Of a stretch of 16,323 nucleotides of DNA, positions 1 to 6,996 are shown one piece after another. Within the stretch, counting starts at the first letter, position 1. Each line of letters opens with the position of its first letter. The notes beneath the pieces are model-generated. The model was not told where the DNA came from, did not search any database, and worked only from the letters and a program-made list of their open reading frames with translations. The stretch comes from Hyphomicrobiales bacterium. GTDB taxonomy: Bacteria; Pseudomonadota; Alphaproteobacteria; Rhizobiales; Rhizobiaceae. Made by a program: the position numbers and the translations under genes. Location of the stretch: contig JAATGD010000254.1 in NCBI GenBank assembly GCA_015654965.1, positions 1 to 16,323 on the forward strand, in the 5' to 3' direction.

Positions 1-425
1 CCGTGCCGCCCGCCCGAGGCAAGGCGTGCCACGCGCGATGCTTCGGGATGAAAGACCGAAGAGCCAAAGCCGACACAGGCCGCACCCAGAACGAGGATCG
101 AATAATGATGTGCGGTTGCCAGCAGGAGCAGGCCGACGAGTGTGCATCCCATGCCGAAACTCAACGAATAGGGCAGGGGCTTGCGGTCGGTATAGATGCC
201 CACAAGCGGTTGCAGGATCGAAGCTGTCATCTGGAAGGTGAAGGTCAGAAGCCCGATCTGCCAGAAATCGAGATGATAATTGTCTTTCAGCATCGGATAG
301 ATGGCGGGAAGCAGCGACTGCATCATGTCATTGAGAAAATGGCCGAGACTGGTGGCCAATATGATGCTCAGAACCGTATTCTCGGTGCTGTTTTTTGACG
401 GCTGTTGCGCCGCACTCATGCTCAT
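1..425 (-). CDS. fsr: MFS transporter, fosmidomycin-resistance (Fsr) type, N-terminal part
   Basis: This minus-strand frame is open from an ATG at 425 to the window edge, giving about 141 residues of a roughly 400-residue inner-membrane exporter. Reading it gives MSMSAAQQPSKNSTE followed by hydrophobic segments around residues 20-40, 48-68, 78-96 and 100-118. The GIYTDRKP loop between the second and third segments is a variant of the MFS GxxxDRxGR motif. The stretch FHPEASRVARLASGGRHG is what I recognise as characteristic of the Fsr family, which exports fosmidomycin and related compounds in E. coli. A strong ribosome site (GGGGAGAAA) precedes the 425 ATG; a second ATG lies in frame at 419. 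The gene diverges from an AraC-type regulator across 140 bp, suggesting local control. The substrate here is inferred; only the family is read from sequence. Confidence 0.85.
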   Translation of the reverse strand, partial: MSMSAAQQPSKNSTENTVLSIILATSLGHFLNDMMQSLLPAIYPMLKDNYHLDFWQIGLLTFTFQMTASILQPLVGIYTDRKPLPYSLSFGMGCTLVGLLLLATAHHYSILVLGAACVGFGSSVFHPEASRVARLASGGRH

Positions 426-510
426 TATGATTTCTCCCCGGATATAGCCGTCATATTCTTGTTAAGGGCGCAATTATTAGGATGATTGCCCCGCGCCCGC
501 TTTCGTGATT

Positions 511-537
511 TGGTCCAGTTCTTGTGCAAGTGGGCCA
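511..537. promoter_or_regulatory. Imperfect inverted repeat between fsr-like gene and AraC regulator
   Basis: Two 10-base arms, tggtccagtt (511-520) and aagtgggcca (528-537), are inverted repeats matching at 8 of 10 positions around a 7-base spacer. They lie in the 140-bp divergent intergenic region, about 28 bases before the regulator start and 86 bases before the transporter start. The position suits an operator for the adjacent AraC-family protein. Function is inferred from position and symmetry only. Confidence 0.3.
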
Positions 538-565
538 GACATATCGTTAGCAGGAGCCGGAAAAG

Positions 566-1411
566 ATGAGATTGCCGCCGCCGCAACGCCATTTCATGGA
601 CAATGACGAGACGCTGCAACGCTTTCATGAAGAGCGTGTGGCGATGCTGGAAAGTCTGGACGGACCGCTGATCGCGCTTCCGACCGAATATCCCGACGGT
701 TATTTCGTGCCGCGCCACAGCCATTCGCGGGCGCAACTGCTATGCGCTTCCCATGGCGTGGTGCTGGTGACGACCGATGCCGGACGCTGGATGATTCCGG
801 GTGATCACGCCATATGGATACCGGCGGGCGTTGAACATGCGGTGGAAATATCGGGCGATGTCTTCATGCGTTCGATCTATATCAATGCGGATGCCGTCTC
901 GGGGGTGCCTGATCATCTGCATGTGGTGGGGCTGACCGATCTCATGCGCTGCCTGATTGTGGACGCCACCAATGCCGAACGCAAACCCGAACCCGGCAGC
1001 CGCGATGCGCTGGTGATTGAGCTGATCCTGCACGATCTGCACACGCTGCCGGAGCGGCCGCTCGGCCTGCCATTTCCCGCCGATCCGCGTTTGCAAAAAC
1101 TCTGTAGTGCTTTCGTGCAAAACCCCTCTTCACGCGCCACCATCGATGACTGGGCGGACCGCATGGCGATGAGCCGGCGTTCCTTCACCCGCCATTTCCA
1201 GCGCCAGACGGGGGTGAGTCTGTCGGTGTGGCGCCAGCAGGCCTGTCTTTTCGCGGCCATTCCGCGCCTGAGCGAAGGCGAGGCTGTGACCAGTGTGGCG
1301 CTTGATCTCGGCTATGACAGCGTTTCGGCCTTTACGACAATGTTTCGCCGTATGCTGGGTGTATCGCCAAGACATTATTTCCCCGTTCGCGATATGCTCG
1401 TTCATGCATGA
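566..1411 (+). CDS. AraC family transcriptional regulator
   Basis: This 281-residue DNA-binding regulator has the two-domain AraC plan. The N-terminal cupin-like sensor contains VPRHSHSRAQLL (about residues 49-60) and the segment AIWIPAGVEHAV, both typical of the NimR-like AraC subgroup. The C-terminal double helix-turn-helix spans about residues 190-275, with WADRMAMSRRSFTRHF in the first and VALDLGYDSVSAFTTMFRR leading to LGVSPRHYF in the second. The ATG at 566 is preceded by AGGAG (552-556), nine bases upstream. It diverges from the Fsr-type exporter, an arrangement in which such regulators usually control the neighbouring transporter. The inducer is unknown. Family assignment is firm; the target is inferred. 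Confidence 0.9.
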   Translation: MRLPPPQRHFMDNDETLQRFHEERVAMLESLDGPLIALPTEYPDGYFVPRHSHSRAQLLCASHGVVLVTTDAGRWMIPGDHAIWIPAGVEHAVEISGDVFMRSIYINADAVSGVPDHLHVVGLTDLMRCLIVDATNAERKPEPGSRDALVIELILHDLHTLPERPLGLPFPADPRLQKLCSAFVQNPSSRATIDDWADRMAMSRRSFTRHFQRQTGVSLSVWRQQACLFAAIPRLSEGEAVTSVALDLGYDSVSAFTTMFRRMLGVSPRHYFPVRDMLVHA

Positions 1412-1464
1412 CGGGATACAATATTAGCAATTGTTTCCATGCGTGGAGCGCAGTATGAAAAGCC

Positions 1465-2040
1465 ATGTTGTTTCAACGTAAAAATCCCCTGACGCGGCGC
1501 GAGCGTCTGCGGCTCATGGTCTGGCCGCGCCATTCCTTTGCCCGTTCGTTCAAATACCGGGCCAAGCGGATCGCGCGTATTACCGCCTCTCCCCATGCGG
1601 TTGCAGCGGGGCTTGCGGTCGGCATTTTTTCAGCCTTCACGCCCTTTTTCGGTTTTCACCTGATCATTGCGATTGTGCTTGCGTATTTTCTGGCGGGTAA
1701 TATCGCAGCCGCAGCGCTCGGCACCACGCTTGCCAATCCGCTGACGCTGCCGTTCATCTGGGGTTCCACGTTCGAGCTGGGACGCATCATGATCAATGGC
1801 GGCATGGATGGAGCGCCACCCGTGCATCTCGCGCACGCGCTTGAATCCATGCATTTCGAGGAAATCTGGACGCCTGTGTTGAAACCCATGCTGTTCGGCT
1901 CGACCGTGCTGGGGGCAGTTTTTGCGCTGCTGGTCTATTTTGCAACGCGTTATGCGGTTGCCGGTTTCCGCCGCCGCCGCATGGAACGACTGGCTGAAAA
2001 ACACCGGCATCGCCGCGAACAGGAGTTTCAAGGTGCATGA
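1465..2040 (+). CDS. DUF2062 domain membrane protein
   Basis: This 191-residue protein matches the DUF2062 family, whose function is not established. It has a basic N-terminus (RKNPLTRRERLRL) and then hydrophobic segments at about residues 47-75 and 80-105, including the family-like stretch FSAFTPFFGFHL and LANPLTLPFIWGS. A further membrane segment lies near residues 148-168, and the arginine-rich tail suggests a cytoplasmic end. The stop overlaps the acpS start (ATGA at 2037-2040), so the two are probably translated together. The nearest ribosome site, GGAG at 1445-1448, is 16 bases upstream of this ATG and better placed for an out-of-frame ATG at 1455. The MLF start still fits the family N-terminus as I remember it. 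Confidence 0.85.
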   Translation: MLFQRKNPLTRRERLRLMVWPRHSFARSFKYRAKRIARITASPHAVAAGLAVGIFSAFTPFFGFHLIIAIVLAYFLAGNIAAAALGTTLANPLTLPFIWGSTFELGRIMINGGMDGAPPVHLAHALESMHFEEIWTPVLKPMLFGSTVLGAVFALLVYFATRYAVAGFRRRRMERLAEKHRHRREQEFQGA

Positions 2041-2444
2041 TTATCGGCATAGGCAGTGACCTGATCGACATCCGCCGCATTGAAAAGACGCTGGAAAAAC
2101 ATGGCGAACGCTTTTCCAAGCGTGTTTTCACGCATATAGAGCAAAAGAAATCCGATGCGCGCAAACAGCGCGCCGCCTCTTACGCCAAGCGTTTTGCCGC
2201 CAAGGAAGCCTGCGCCAAGGCGCTCGGTACCGGCCTGTCGCAAGGCGTTTTCTGGCGCGACATGGGTGTGGTCAATGACCCGTCCGGCAAGCCGACCATG
2301 CATCTGACCGACGGCGCGGCAAGACAATTGCGCAAGATCGTGCCTGCGGGCATGCGCGCTGCCATACATCTGACAATTACCGATGATTTTCCTCTCGCGC
2401 AGGCTTTCGTGATCATCGAAGCCCTGCCTGATGAAAGCACCTGA
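2037..2444 (+). CDS. acpS: Holo-[acyl-carrier-protein] synthase
   Basis: AcpS transfers 4'-phosphopantetheine from coenzyme A to a serine of apo-ACP, activating it for fatty acid synthesis in the cytoplasm. The 135-residue length is normal for the family. Two signatures are visible: GIGSDLIDIRRIE with the metal-binding Asp8, and RFAAKEACAKALGTG with Glu57, the second Mg2+ ligand. The start overlaps the DUF2062 stop by four bases. The gene lies upstream of lepB, rnc, era and recO, an order I know from Hyphomicrobiales. A 141-bp gap separates it from lepB. The gap holds a 7-bp inverted repeat (agcaggc 2463-2469, gcctgct 2495-2501) without a T-run, so I do not call a terminator. Confidence 0.96.
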   Translation: MIIGIGSDLIDIRRIEKTLEKHGERFSKRVFTHIEQKKSDARKQRAASYAKRFAAKEACAKALGTGLSQGVFWRDMGVVNDPSGKPTMHLTDGAARQLRKIVPAGMRAAIHLTITDDFPLAQAFVIIEALPDEST

Positions 2445-2585
2445 TGAAACTTGACCGCTTCCAGCAGGCAATAGTTGGGATTGAGATCGTAAACGCCTGC
2501 TCATAATGATGCGGGAAAACCATGCACGGATTGCTTCATGCAGTCTTAGCCGTTATTAGATCGCGTTATCGCAATCGGAGAAACA

Positions 2586-3368
2586 ATGAGCGTGTCCAGC
2601 AAGAGTGAAACCAAGAAGTCCGGCGGTCTGGGCGAAACCATCAGCGTTATCGTTCAGGCCCTGCTGCTGGCGCTGGTCATCCGTACCGTGCTTTTCCAAC
2701 CGTTCAGCATTCCCTCCGGTTCCATGCGTCCGACCTTGCTGGAAGGCGATTATCTTTTCGTCTCCAAATATGCCTATGGCTTTTCGCGCTATTCACTGCC
2801 TTTCGGCCTAGATCTCTTTTCGGGCCGCATCTGGAGCGCTGAACCCAAGCGCGGCGATGTCGTGGTTTTCAAACTGCCGAGCGACCCTTCCATCGACTAT
2901 ATCAAGCGGGTGATTGGCCTGCCGGGTGATCGTGTGCAGATGCGCGGGGGTGTGCTTTACATCAATGATCAGCCAGTCAAGCGCGAGCGTATCGGTACCA
3001 TCAACAACCCCGATGTGACCGAACAGAACCGCCCTGTCGAGGTCTATCGCGAAACGCTGCCCAATGGCGTCACCTATGACACGCTCGATCTCATGCCCAA
3101 TGCCATTGGCGACGATACGCGGGTCTTTGAAGTGCCGGCAGGGCATTATTTCATGATGGGCGACAATCGGGACAATTCGCTCGATAGCCGTTTCAGCGTG
3201 GGCTATGTGCCGTTTGAAAATCTGGTTGGCCGCGCCAATATCATCTTCTTCTCCATTGCCGACAAGGCAAGCCCGCTCGAAATCTGGAAATGGCCGACCG
3301 ATGTGCGTCTGGGCCGCCTGTTCGATGCCGTGAATGGTGCGCCGCATACAGCCGTTGACGGAAACTGA
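2586..3368 (+). CDS. lepB: Signal peptidase I
   Basis: LepB cleaves signal peptides from exported proteins at the outer face of the inner membrane. The 260-residue protein has a single N-terminal membrane anchor (about residues 18-37). Next comes the box FSIPSGSMRPTL, in which Ser46 is the catalytic nucleophile, and then YIKRVIGLPGD, in which Lys107 is the general base. Box E, MGDNRDNSLDSR, is near residue 195. All catalytic elements are present. The ATG at 2586 follows CGGAG by five to six bases. A weak promoter is possible upstream (TTGCTT at 2531-2536, TATTAG at 2554-2559, 17-base spacing). The stop is immediately followed by rnc, implying one transcript. Confidence 0.96.
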   Translation: MSVSSKSETKKSGGLGETISVIVQALLLALVIRTVLFQPFSIPSGSMRPTLLEGDYLFVSKYAYGFSRYSLPFGLDLFSGRIWSAEPKRGDVVVFKLPSDPSIDYIKRVIGLPGDRVQMRGGVLYINDQPVKRERIGTINNPDVTEQNRPVEVYRETLPNGVTYDTLDLMPNAIGDDTRVFEVPAGHYFMMGDNRDNSLDSRFSVGYVPFENLVGRANIIFFSIADKASPLEIWKWPTDVRLGRLFDAVNGAPHTAVDGN

Positions 3369-3369
3369 G

Positions 3370-4080
3370 ATGGCTTCCGTCAATCAGGCAGCCAAAGTTC
3401 TTGAAGACTTCACCGGCCATCATTTTCTCGATCTGAAGCGTCTGGAACGGGCGCTGACTCATTCCAGCGTGCAAAAAATCCCCTCGCGGGGCAATTATGA
3501 ACGGCTGGAATTTCTGGGCGACCGTGTTCTCGGACTGACGGTCGCCGAAATGCTGTTTGATGCTTTTCCAGAAGCCTCCGAAGGCGAATTGTCGGTGCGC
3601 CTCAACGCGCTGGTCAATGCCGAAACCTGTGCGGAAATCGCCGACGAGATGGATCTGGCGCGTTTCATCCAGACCGGATCCGATATCAAATCATTGGCCG
3701 ACAAAAGGCTTTTGAACGTGCGCGCCGATGTGGTGGAAGCGCTGATCGCCACCATATATCTCGATGGTGGCCTTGATGCCGTCCGCCCTTTCGTCAAGCG
3801 CTACTGGCAGAAGCGTTCGCTGGAAACAGAGGCCGCGCGCCGGGATGCCAAGACGGAATTGCAGGAATGGGCGCATCAGCAAAACAACGCGCATCCTCTC
3901 TATACAATCGTGAGCCGCACCGGCCCTGACCATGATCCATCCTTTAGCGTGGAAGTGACCGTGCAGGGTTTTGCGCCCGAAAAAGGCGAGGGGCGTTCAA
4001 AACGCATTGCCGAACAATCGGCTGCGGAAGCCATGCTTTATCGCGAAGGCGTGTGGAAAAGAAACCAGCCTGCCGGATAA
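3370..4080 (+). CDS. rnc: Ribonuclease III
   Basis: RNase III cuts double-stranded RNA and matures rRNA precursors and some mRNAs. From the ATG at 3370 the protein is 236 residues. The catalytic domain shows NYERLEFLGDRVLGL with Glu47 and Asp51, and VRADVVEALIATIYLDGG with Asp120 and Glu123, matching the E. coli metal ligands. A C-terminal double-stranded RNA binding domain follows from about residue 160 (DAKTELQEWAHQ to SKRIAEQSAAEAML). I chose 3370 because it lies one base beyond the lepB stop. An in-frame ATG at 3334 would add 12 residues and overlap lepB by 35 bases without a visible ribosome site. A 109-bp gap follows before era. Confidence 0.95.
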   Translation: MASVNQAAKVLEDFTGHHFLDLKRLERALTHSSVQKIPSRGNYERLEFLGDRVLGLTVAEMLFDAFPEASEGELSVRLNALVNAETCAEIADEMDLARFIQTGSDIKSLADKRLLNVRADVVEALIATIYLDGGLDAVRPFVKRYWQKRSLETEAARRDAKTELQEWAHQQNNAHPLYTIVSRTGPDHDPSFSVEVTVQGFAPEKGEGRSKRIAEQSAAEAMLYREGVWKRNQPAG

Positions 4081-4140
4081 ACAACACGCGTATTTTTCAG
4101 ATTTCAGTTATATTCAATCAATTGCGAAAATATCGCAGAT

Positions 4141-4166
4141 CCGTAAAGCCGAGGAGGGTTTTACGG
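4141..4166 (+). promoter_or_regulatory. Hairpin with ribosome-site loop in the era leader
   Basis: The arms ccgtaaa (4141-4147) and tttacgg (4160-4166) pair perfectly over 7 bp around a 12-base loop. The loop contains the strong ribosome site GAGGAGGG. Two bases later an ATG at 4168 opens a 17-codon frame (4168-4221), MTPKRTENEQ and on, which overlaps the start of era in another frame. The era ATG at 4190 has its own weaker site, AAGGA. The structure is read directly from sequence; a role in controlling era translation is inference. Confidence 0.35.
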
Positions 4167-4189
4167 CATGACGCCTAAAAGGACAGAGA

Positions 4190-5127
4190 ATGAACAAGAC
4201 GACGCCGCCGGTCGAGGGTGAGACACAAGACGGCCAAAAAACCCGTTCGGGATTTGTGGCGCTGATCGGTGCGCCCAATGCGGGAAAATCCACGCTGGTC
4301 AACCAACTTGTCGGCACGAAAGTCTCGATTGTCACCCACAAGGTGCAGACGACGCGCGCGCTGGTGCGCGGCATTTTTATCGAAGGCGACGCGCAGATCG
4401 TGCTGGTCGACACGCCCGGTATTTTCCGCCCCAAGCGCCGGCTTGACCGCGCCATGGTCACAACCGCATGGGGTGGGGCCAAGGATGCCGATATCATCCT
4501 CGTCCTGCTCGATGCGCAAGGCGGCTTGAACGAAAATGCGCAGGCGCTGCTTGAGAGCATGAAGGATGTGCGGCAGAAAAAGTTTCTGGTGCTCAACAAG
4601 GTGGATCGGGTCGATCCGCCTGTCTTGCTCGATCTGGCACAGAAGGCCAATGAAATCGTCGCTTTCGACCAGACTTTCATGATCTCGGCGCTCAACGGCT
4701 CGGGCTGCAAGGATCTGGCGAAATATCTGGCCTCTACCGTTCAGCCGGGACCATGGTTTTACCCGGAAGACCAGATTTCCGATATGCCGATGCGTCAGCT
4801 TGCCGCCGAAGTCACCCGCGAAAAGCTCTATCTGCGTCTGCATGAAGAACTGCCTTATTCCTCGACCGTCGAGACAGAGCGCTGGGAAGAGCGCAAGGAC
4901 GGCTCCGTCAGGATCGAACAGGTCATCTATGTCGAGCGCGAGAGCCAGAAGAAGATCGTGCTGGGCCACAAGGGCGAGACGATCAAGGCCATCGGGCAGG
5001 CTTCCGTAAGGAAATCGGTGAAATTCTGGAGCAGAATGTGCATCTGTTCCTGTTTGTGAAGGTGCGTGAGAACTGGGGCAATGACCCGGAACGCTATCGC
5101 GAAATGGGCCTTGATTTTCCTACCTGA
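4190..5127 (+). CDS. era: GTPase Era, frameshifted near the C-terminus as read
   Basis: Era is an essential GTPase that binds 16S rRNA and assists 30S subunit assembly. The frame from 4190 shows the P-loop GAPNAGKST (27-35), the G3 motif DTPGIF and the G4 motif NKVD. The KH RNA-binding domain begins with GHKGETIKAIG. After Ser272 (TCC at 5003-5005) the frame runs into 17 unrelated residues and stops at 5059. Shifting one base restores a family-like ending, RKEIGEILEQNVHLFLFVKVRENW and on to GLDFPT, with a stop at 5125-5127. The expected sequence is TCC CGT AAG, so one C appears missing from a CCC run at about 5004-5006. Repaired length is 312 residues, normal for Era. As read, about 40 KH-domain residues are lost. 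The lesion may be a sequencing error or a real mutation. Confidence 0.92.
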
Positions 5128-5145
5128 TCGGTAAGACTGACACTC

Positions 5146-5889
5146 ATGGAATGGCGCGACGAGGGTATAATTCTGGGCACCCGCCGCCATGGCGAAACAA
5201 GCGCCATTGTCGAGGTGATGACGCGCGCGCATGGCCGCCATATGGGCATGGTGCGCGGCGGGCGCTCGCGGCGCATGCAGCCGCTGTTGCAACCGGGAAA
5301 TCATGTCGATCTTGTCTGGTGGGCGCGGCTTGACGAACATATGGGCGCATTCACCATCGAACCCTTGGGCTTTGCCGCCGCCCGCCTCATTGAAACGCCG
5401 GTCGCCCTTTACGGCATCCAGCTTGCGGCCAGCCATTTGCGGCTTTTGCCCGAGCGCGACGCGCATCGCGGCCTTTATGAAACATTGCGCCTCATCATCG
5501 AGCATTTTGACGATCCGCTGGCGTCTGGCGAATTGCTGTTGCGCTTTGAAGTCATGATGCTGGAAGAACTAGGCTTTGGCCTTGATCTCAAGCAATGCGC
5601 GGCTACCGGCACCAGAGACGAACTGATCTATGTGTCGCCCAAATCAGGCCGCGCGGTTTGCCGCGAGGCTGGCTCGCCATGGGCCGACAAGCTTCTGTCG
5701 CTACCCGCCTTCGTCAACGACACCGCTATTCGTGCCGCAAGCTATGACGACCTTGAGCGTGCCTTTGCCATGACCGGCTATTTCCTGCTGCGCCATGTCT
5801 GGGAGCCGCGTGCACAGACCCCGCCCGATGCGCGCGGCGGTTTTCTCAATGCAGTTTTAAAAGTGATGAGCCAGCGACAGGCAGGCTGA
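5146..5889 (+). CDS. recO: DNA repair protein RecO
   Basis: RecO acts with RecR to load RecA onto single-stranded DNA coated by SSB during gap repair in the RecFOR pathway. The 247-residue length is typical. The N-terminal OB-fold region begins MEWRDEGIILGTRRHGET, followed by HMGMVRGGRSRR and QPGNHVDLVWWARL, all characteristic of RecO. The helical C-terminal part contains LLLRFEVMMLEELGFGLDL, another family hallmark. It begins 18 bases after the repaired end of era, so it belongs to the same run; no strong ribosome site precedes its ATG, which suggests translational coupling to era. Its 3' end overlaps the convergent phosphatase-like gene by 44 bases. Confidence 0.95.
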   Translation: MEWRDEGIILGTRRHGETSAIVEVMTRAHGRHMGMVRGGRSRRMQPLLQPGNHVDLVWWARLDEHMGAFTIEPLGFAAARLIETPVALYGIQLAASHLRLLPERDAHRGLYETLRLIIEHFDDPLASGELLLRFEVMMLEELGFGLDLKQCAATGTRDELIYVSPKSGRAVCREAGSPWADKLLSLPAFVNDTAIRAASYDDLERAFAMTGYFLLRHVWEPRAQTPPDARGGFLNAVLKVMSQRQAG

Positions 5890-6376
5890 AAACCGCACCC
5901 TCAAAGGCATCCACACCCCGACCGATAGCCGTTATGGCCTGCTCCATTCGTCCTTCGCGCCCGAGCAGCGCATCGGCGAGCGCCACCAGCCGCATATTGG
6001 GCGTGGCTTGAGGCGAGCACCTTCGCAAATCCTGCGCCAGTCGGGCCTCGTTCTTATCGGGTTGGAGGGCGCTTGCCACGATGAACGCCGCTGCGGTCGA
6101 GCGCGAAACTCCCGCATAGCAATGGATGAGCAAGGGCGCTTGCCTGTTCCATTGTCGAGCGAAATCAAGCAATTGCCGGACATGGTTTGCATCGGGCATG
6201 ATGAGGTCGGCACGCGGTTCAACGATATCGTTGAAGGTGAGGGCCAGTCGCTGCCCCTCGTAATCCCCGCCCAGATCCGGCACAGCACCGCTGGTCAACG
6301 TCACCACATGGCTTGGCCGATGCGCTTTCATCTGTTGGGCGAGTTTTGAGAGGGGCGTGACGACGATATGTGTCAT
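5846..6376 (-). CDS. Protein-tyrosine phosphatase family protein
   Basis: This 176-residue cytoplasmic protein carries the cysteine-phosphatase P-loop HCYAGVSRST, a CX5R signature with Cys86 as nucleophile and Arg92 as phosphate binder. The segment LTFNDI (Asp50) could supply the general acid. It resembles the small tyrosine or dual-specificity phosphatases common in alphaproteobacteria; its substrate is unknown. The ATG overlaps the stop of the upstream HD-domain gene as ATGA (6373-6376), so the two are probably co-translated in a run starting at ygfZ. Its 3' end overlaps the convergent end of recO by 44 bases. Catalytic family is well supported by the motif; biological role is not known. 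Confidence 0.88.
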   Translation of the reverse strand: MTHIVVTPLSKLAQQMKAHRPSHVVTLTSGAVPDLGGDYEGQRLALTFNDIVEPRADLIMPDANHVRQLLDFARQWNRQAPLLIHCYAGVSRSTAAAFIVASALQPDKNEARLAQDLRRCSPQATPNMRLVALADALLGREGRMEQAITAIGRGVDAFEGAVFSLPVAGSSLLKLH

Positions 6377-6996
6377 CGACTTGCCTTACGCGCCTCTTCA
6401 AGCACTCTGAAACGCACTAGGAAATCATTCTGCACGGCTTCGGTCGGGCGCGGGTTGAGGTCCAGCCCCGTGGGATCAAAACCGCGTGGACGCCCGAAAT
6501 ATTTGACGGCTTCCGCCTCCGTGAAGCCTGCAAGGCGGGTCGCCTCGAAAAAAGCCGCAACCTGATCGGCGCGCTTGATCAGCCTCTTGAGCGCCACGGG
6601 CATGCTCGCAGGCAGCGCAAAGCGCAGGTGAATGGCACCTTCAAGACGCGCTTCGATCAGCTTGTAATTGCCGCCCATCACCGCCTTGAAGGGCGAAATC
6701 ATGTCGCCGATGACATATTCCGGCGCGTCATGCAGGAGAGCGAGCAATTGCCATTCAATCCGCTCATTGGGCGAAAGCCGGTTAAAAATCTGTTCGACCA
6801 ACAATGAATGCTGCGCCACCGAATAGGCATGTTGCCCGATTGTCTGGCCGTTCCAGCGCGCCACGCGGGCCAGCCCATGAGCGATATCCTCGATTTCCAC
6901 ATCGAGCGGCGAAGGGTCGAGAAGGTCGAGCCTGCGTCCTGACAACATGCGTTGCCATGCGCGGATTTCTCCCGATTGATTGTCAATCGCCGCCAT
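6373..6996 (-). CDS. HD domain-containing phosphohydrolase (YfbR-like)
   Basis: This 207-residue protein has the HD-superfamily metal motif. His63 lies in QHAYSVAQHSLLV, His89-Asp90 in LLALLHDAPEYVIGD with Glu93, and a later Asp near residue 148 in IKRADQVAAFFEA. The layout is like that of YfbR-type 5'-deoxynucleotidases, which remove phosphate from dNMPs. The exact substrate here is not shown. Its start overlaps the end of ygfZ (TGATG at 6994-6998) and its stop overlaps the phosphatase gene, giving a tightly packed three-gene unit. Because ygfZ is interrupted by a stop codon, translational coupling to this gene could be reduced if the lesion is real. A family-level assignment is firm. Confidence 0.87.
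   Translation of the reverse strand: MAAIDNQSGEIRAWQRMLSGRRLDLLDPSPLDVEIEDIAHGLARVARWNGQTIGQHAYSVAQHSLLVEQIFNRLSPNERIEWQLLALLHDAPEYVIGDMISPFKAVMGGNYKLIEARLEGAIHLRFALPASMPVALKRLIKRADQVAAFFEATRLAGFTEAEAVKYFGRPRGFDPTGLDLNPRPTEAVQNDFLVRFRVLEEARKASR

Noticed and set aside
3..398. 131-residue plus-strand frame at the left edge
   Set aside because: Antisense to the clear Fsr-type MFS frame on the minus strand; its protein is low-complexity and unlike any family.
2463..2501. Inverted repeat agcaggc/gcctgct after acpS as a terminator
   Set aside because: The loop is 25 bases and there is no T-run; lepB probably continues from the same transcript or a weak promoter.
2444..2506. 20-codon frame (MKLDRFQQAIVG...) overlapping the acpS stop as TGATG
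   Set aside because: No ribosome site and no recognisable family; likely chance, although the overlap is neat.
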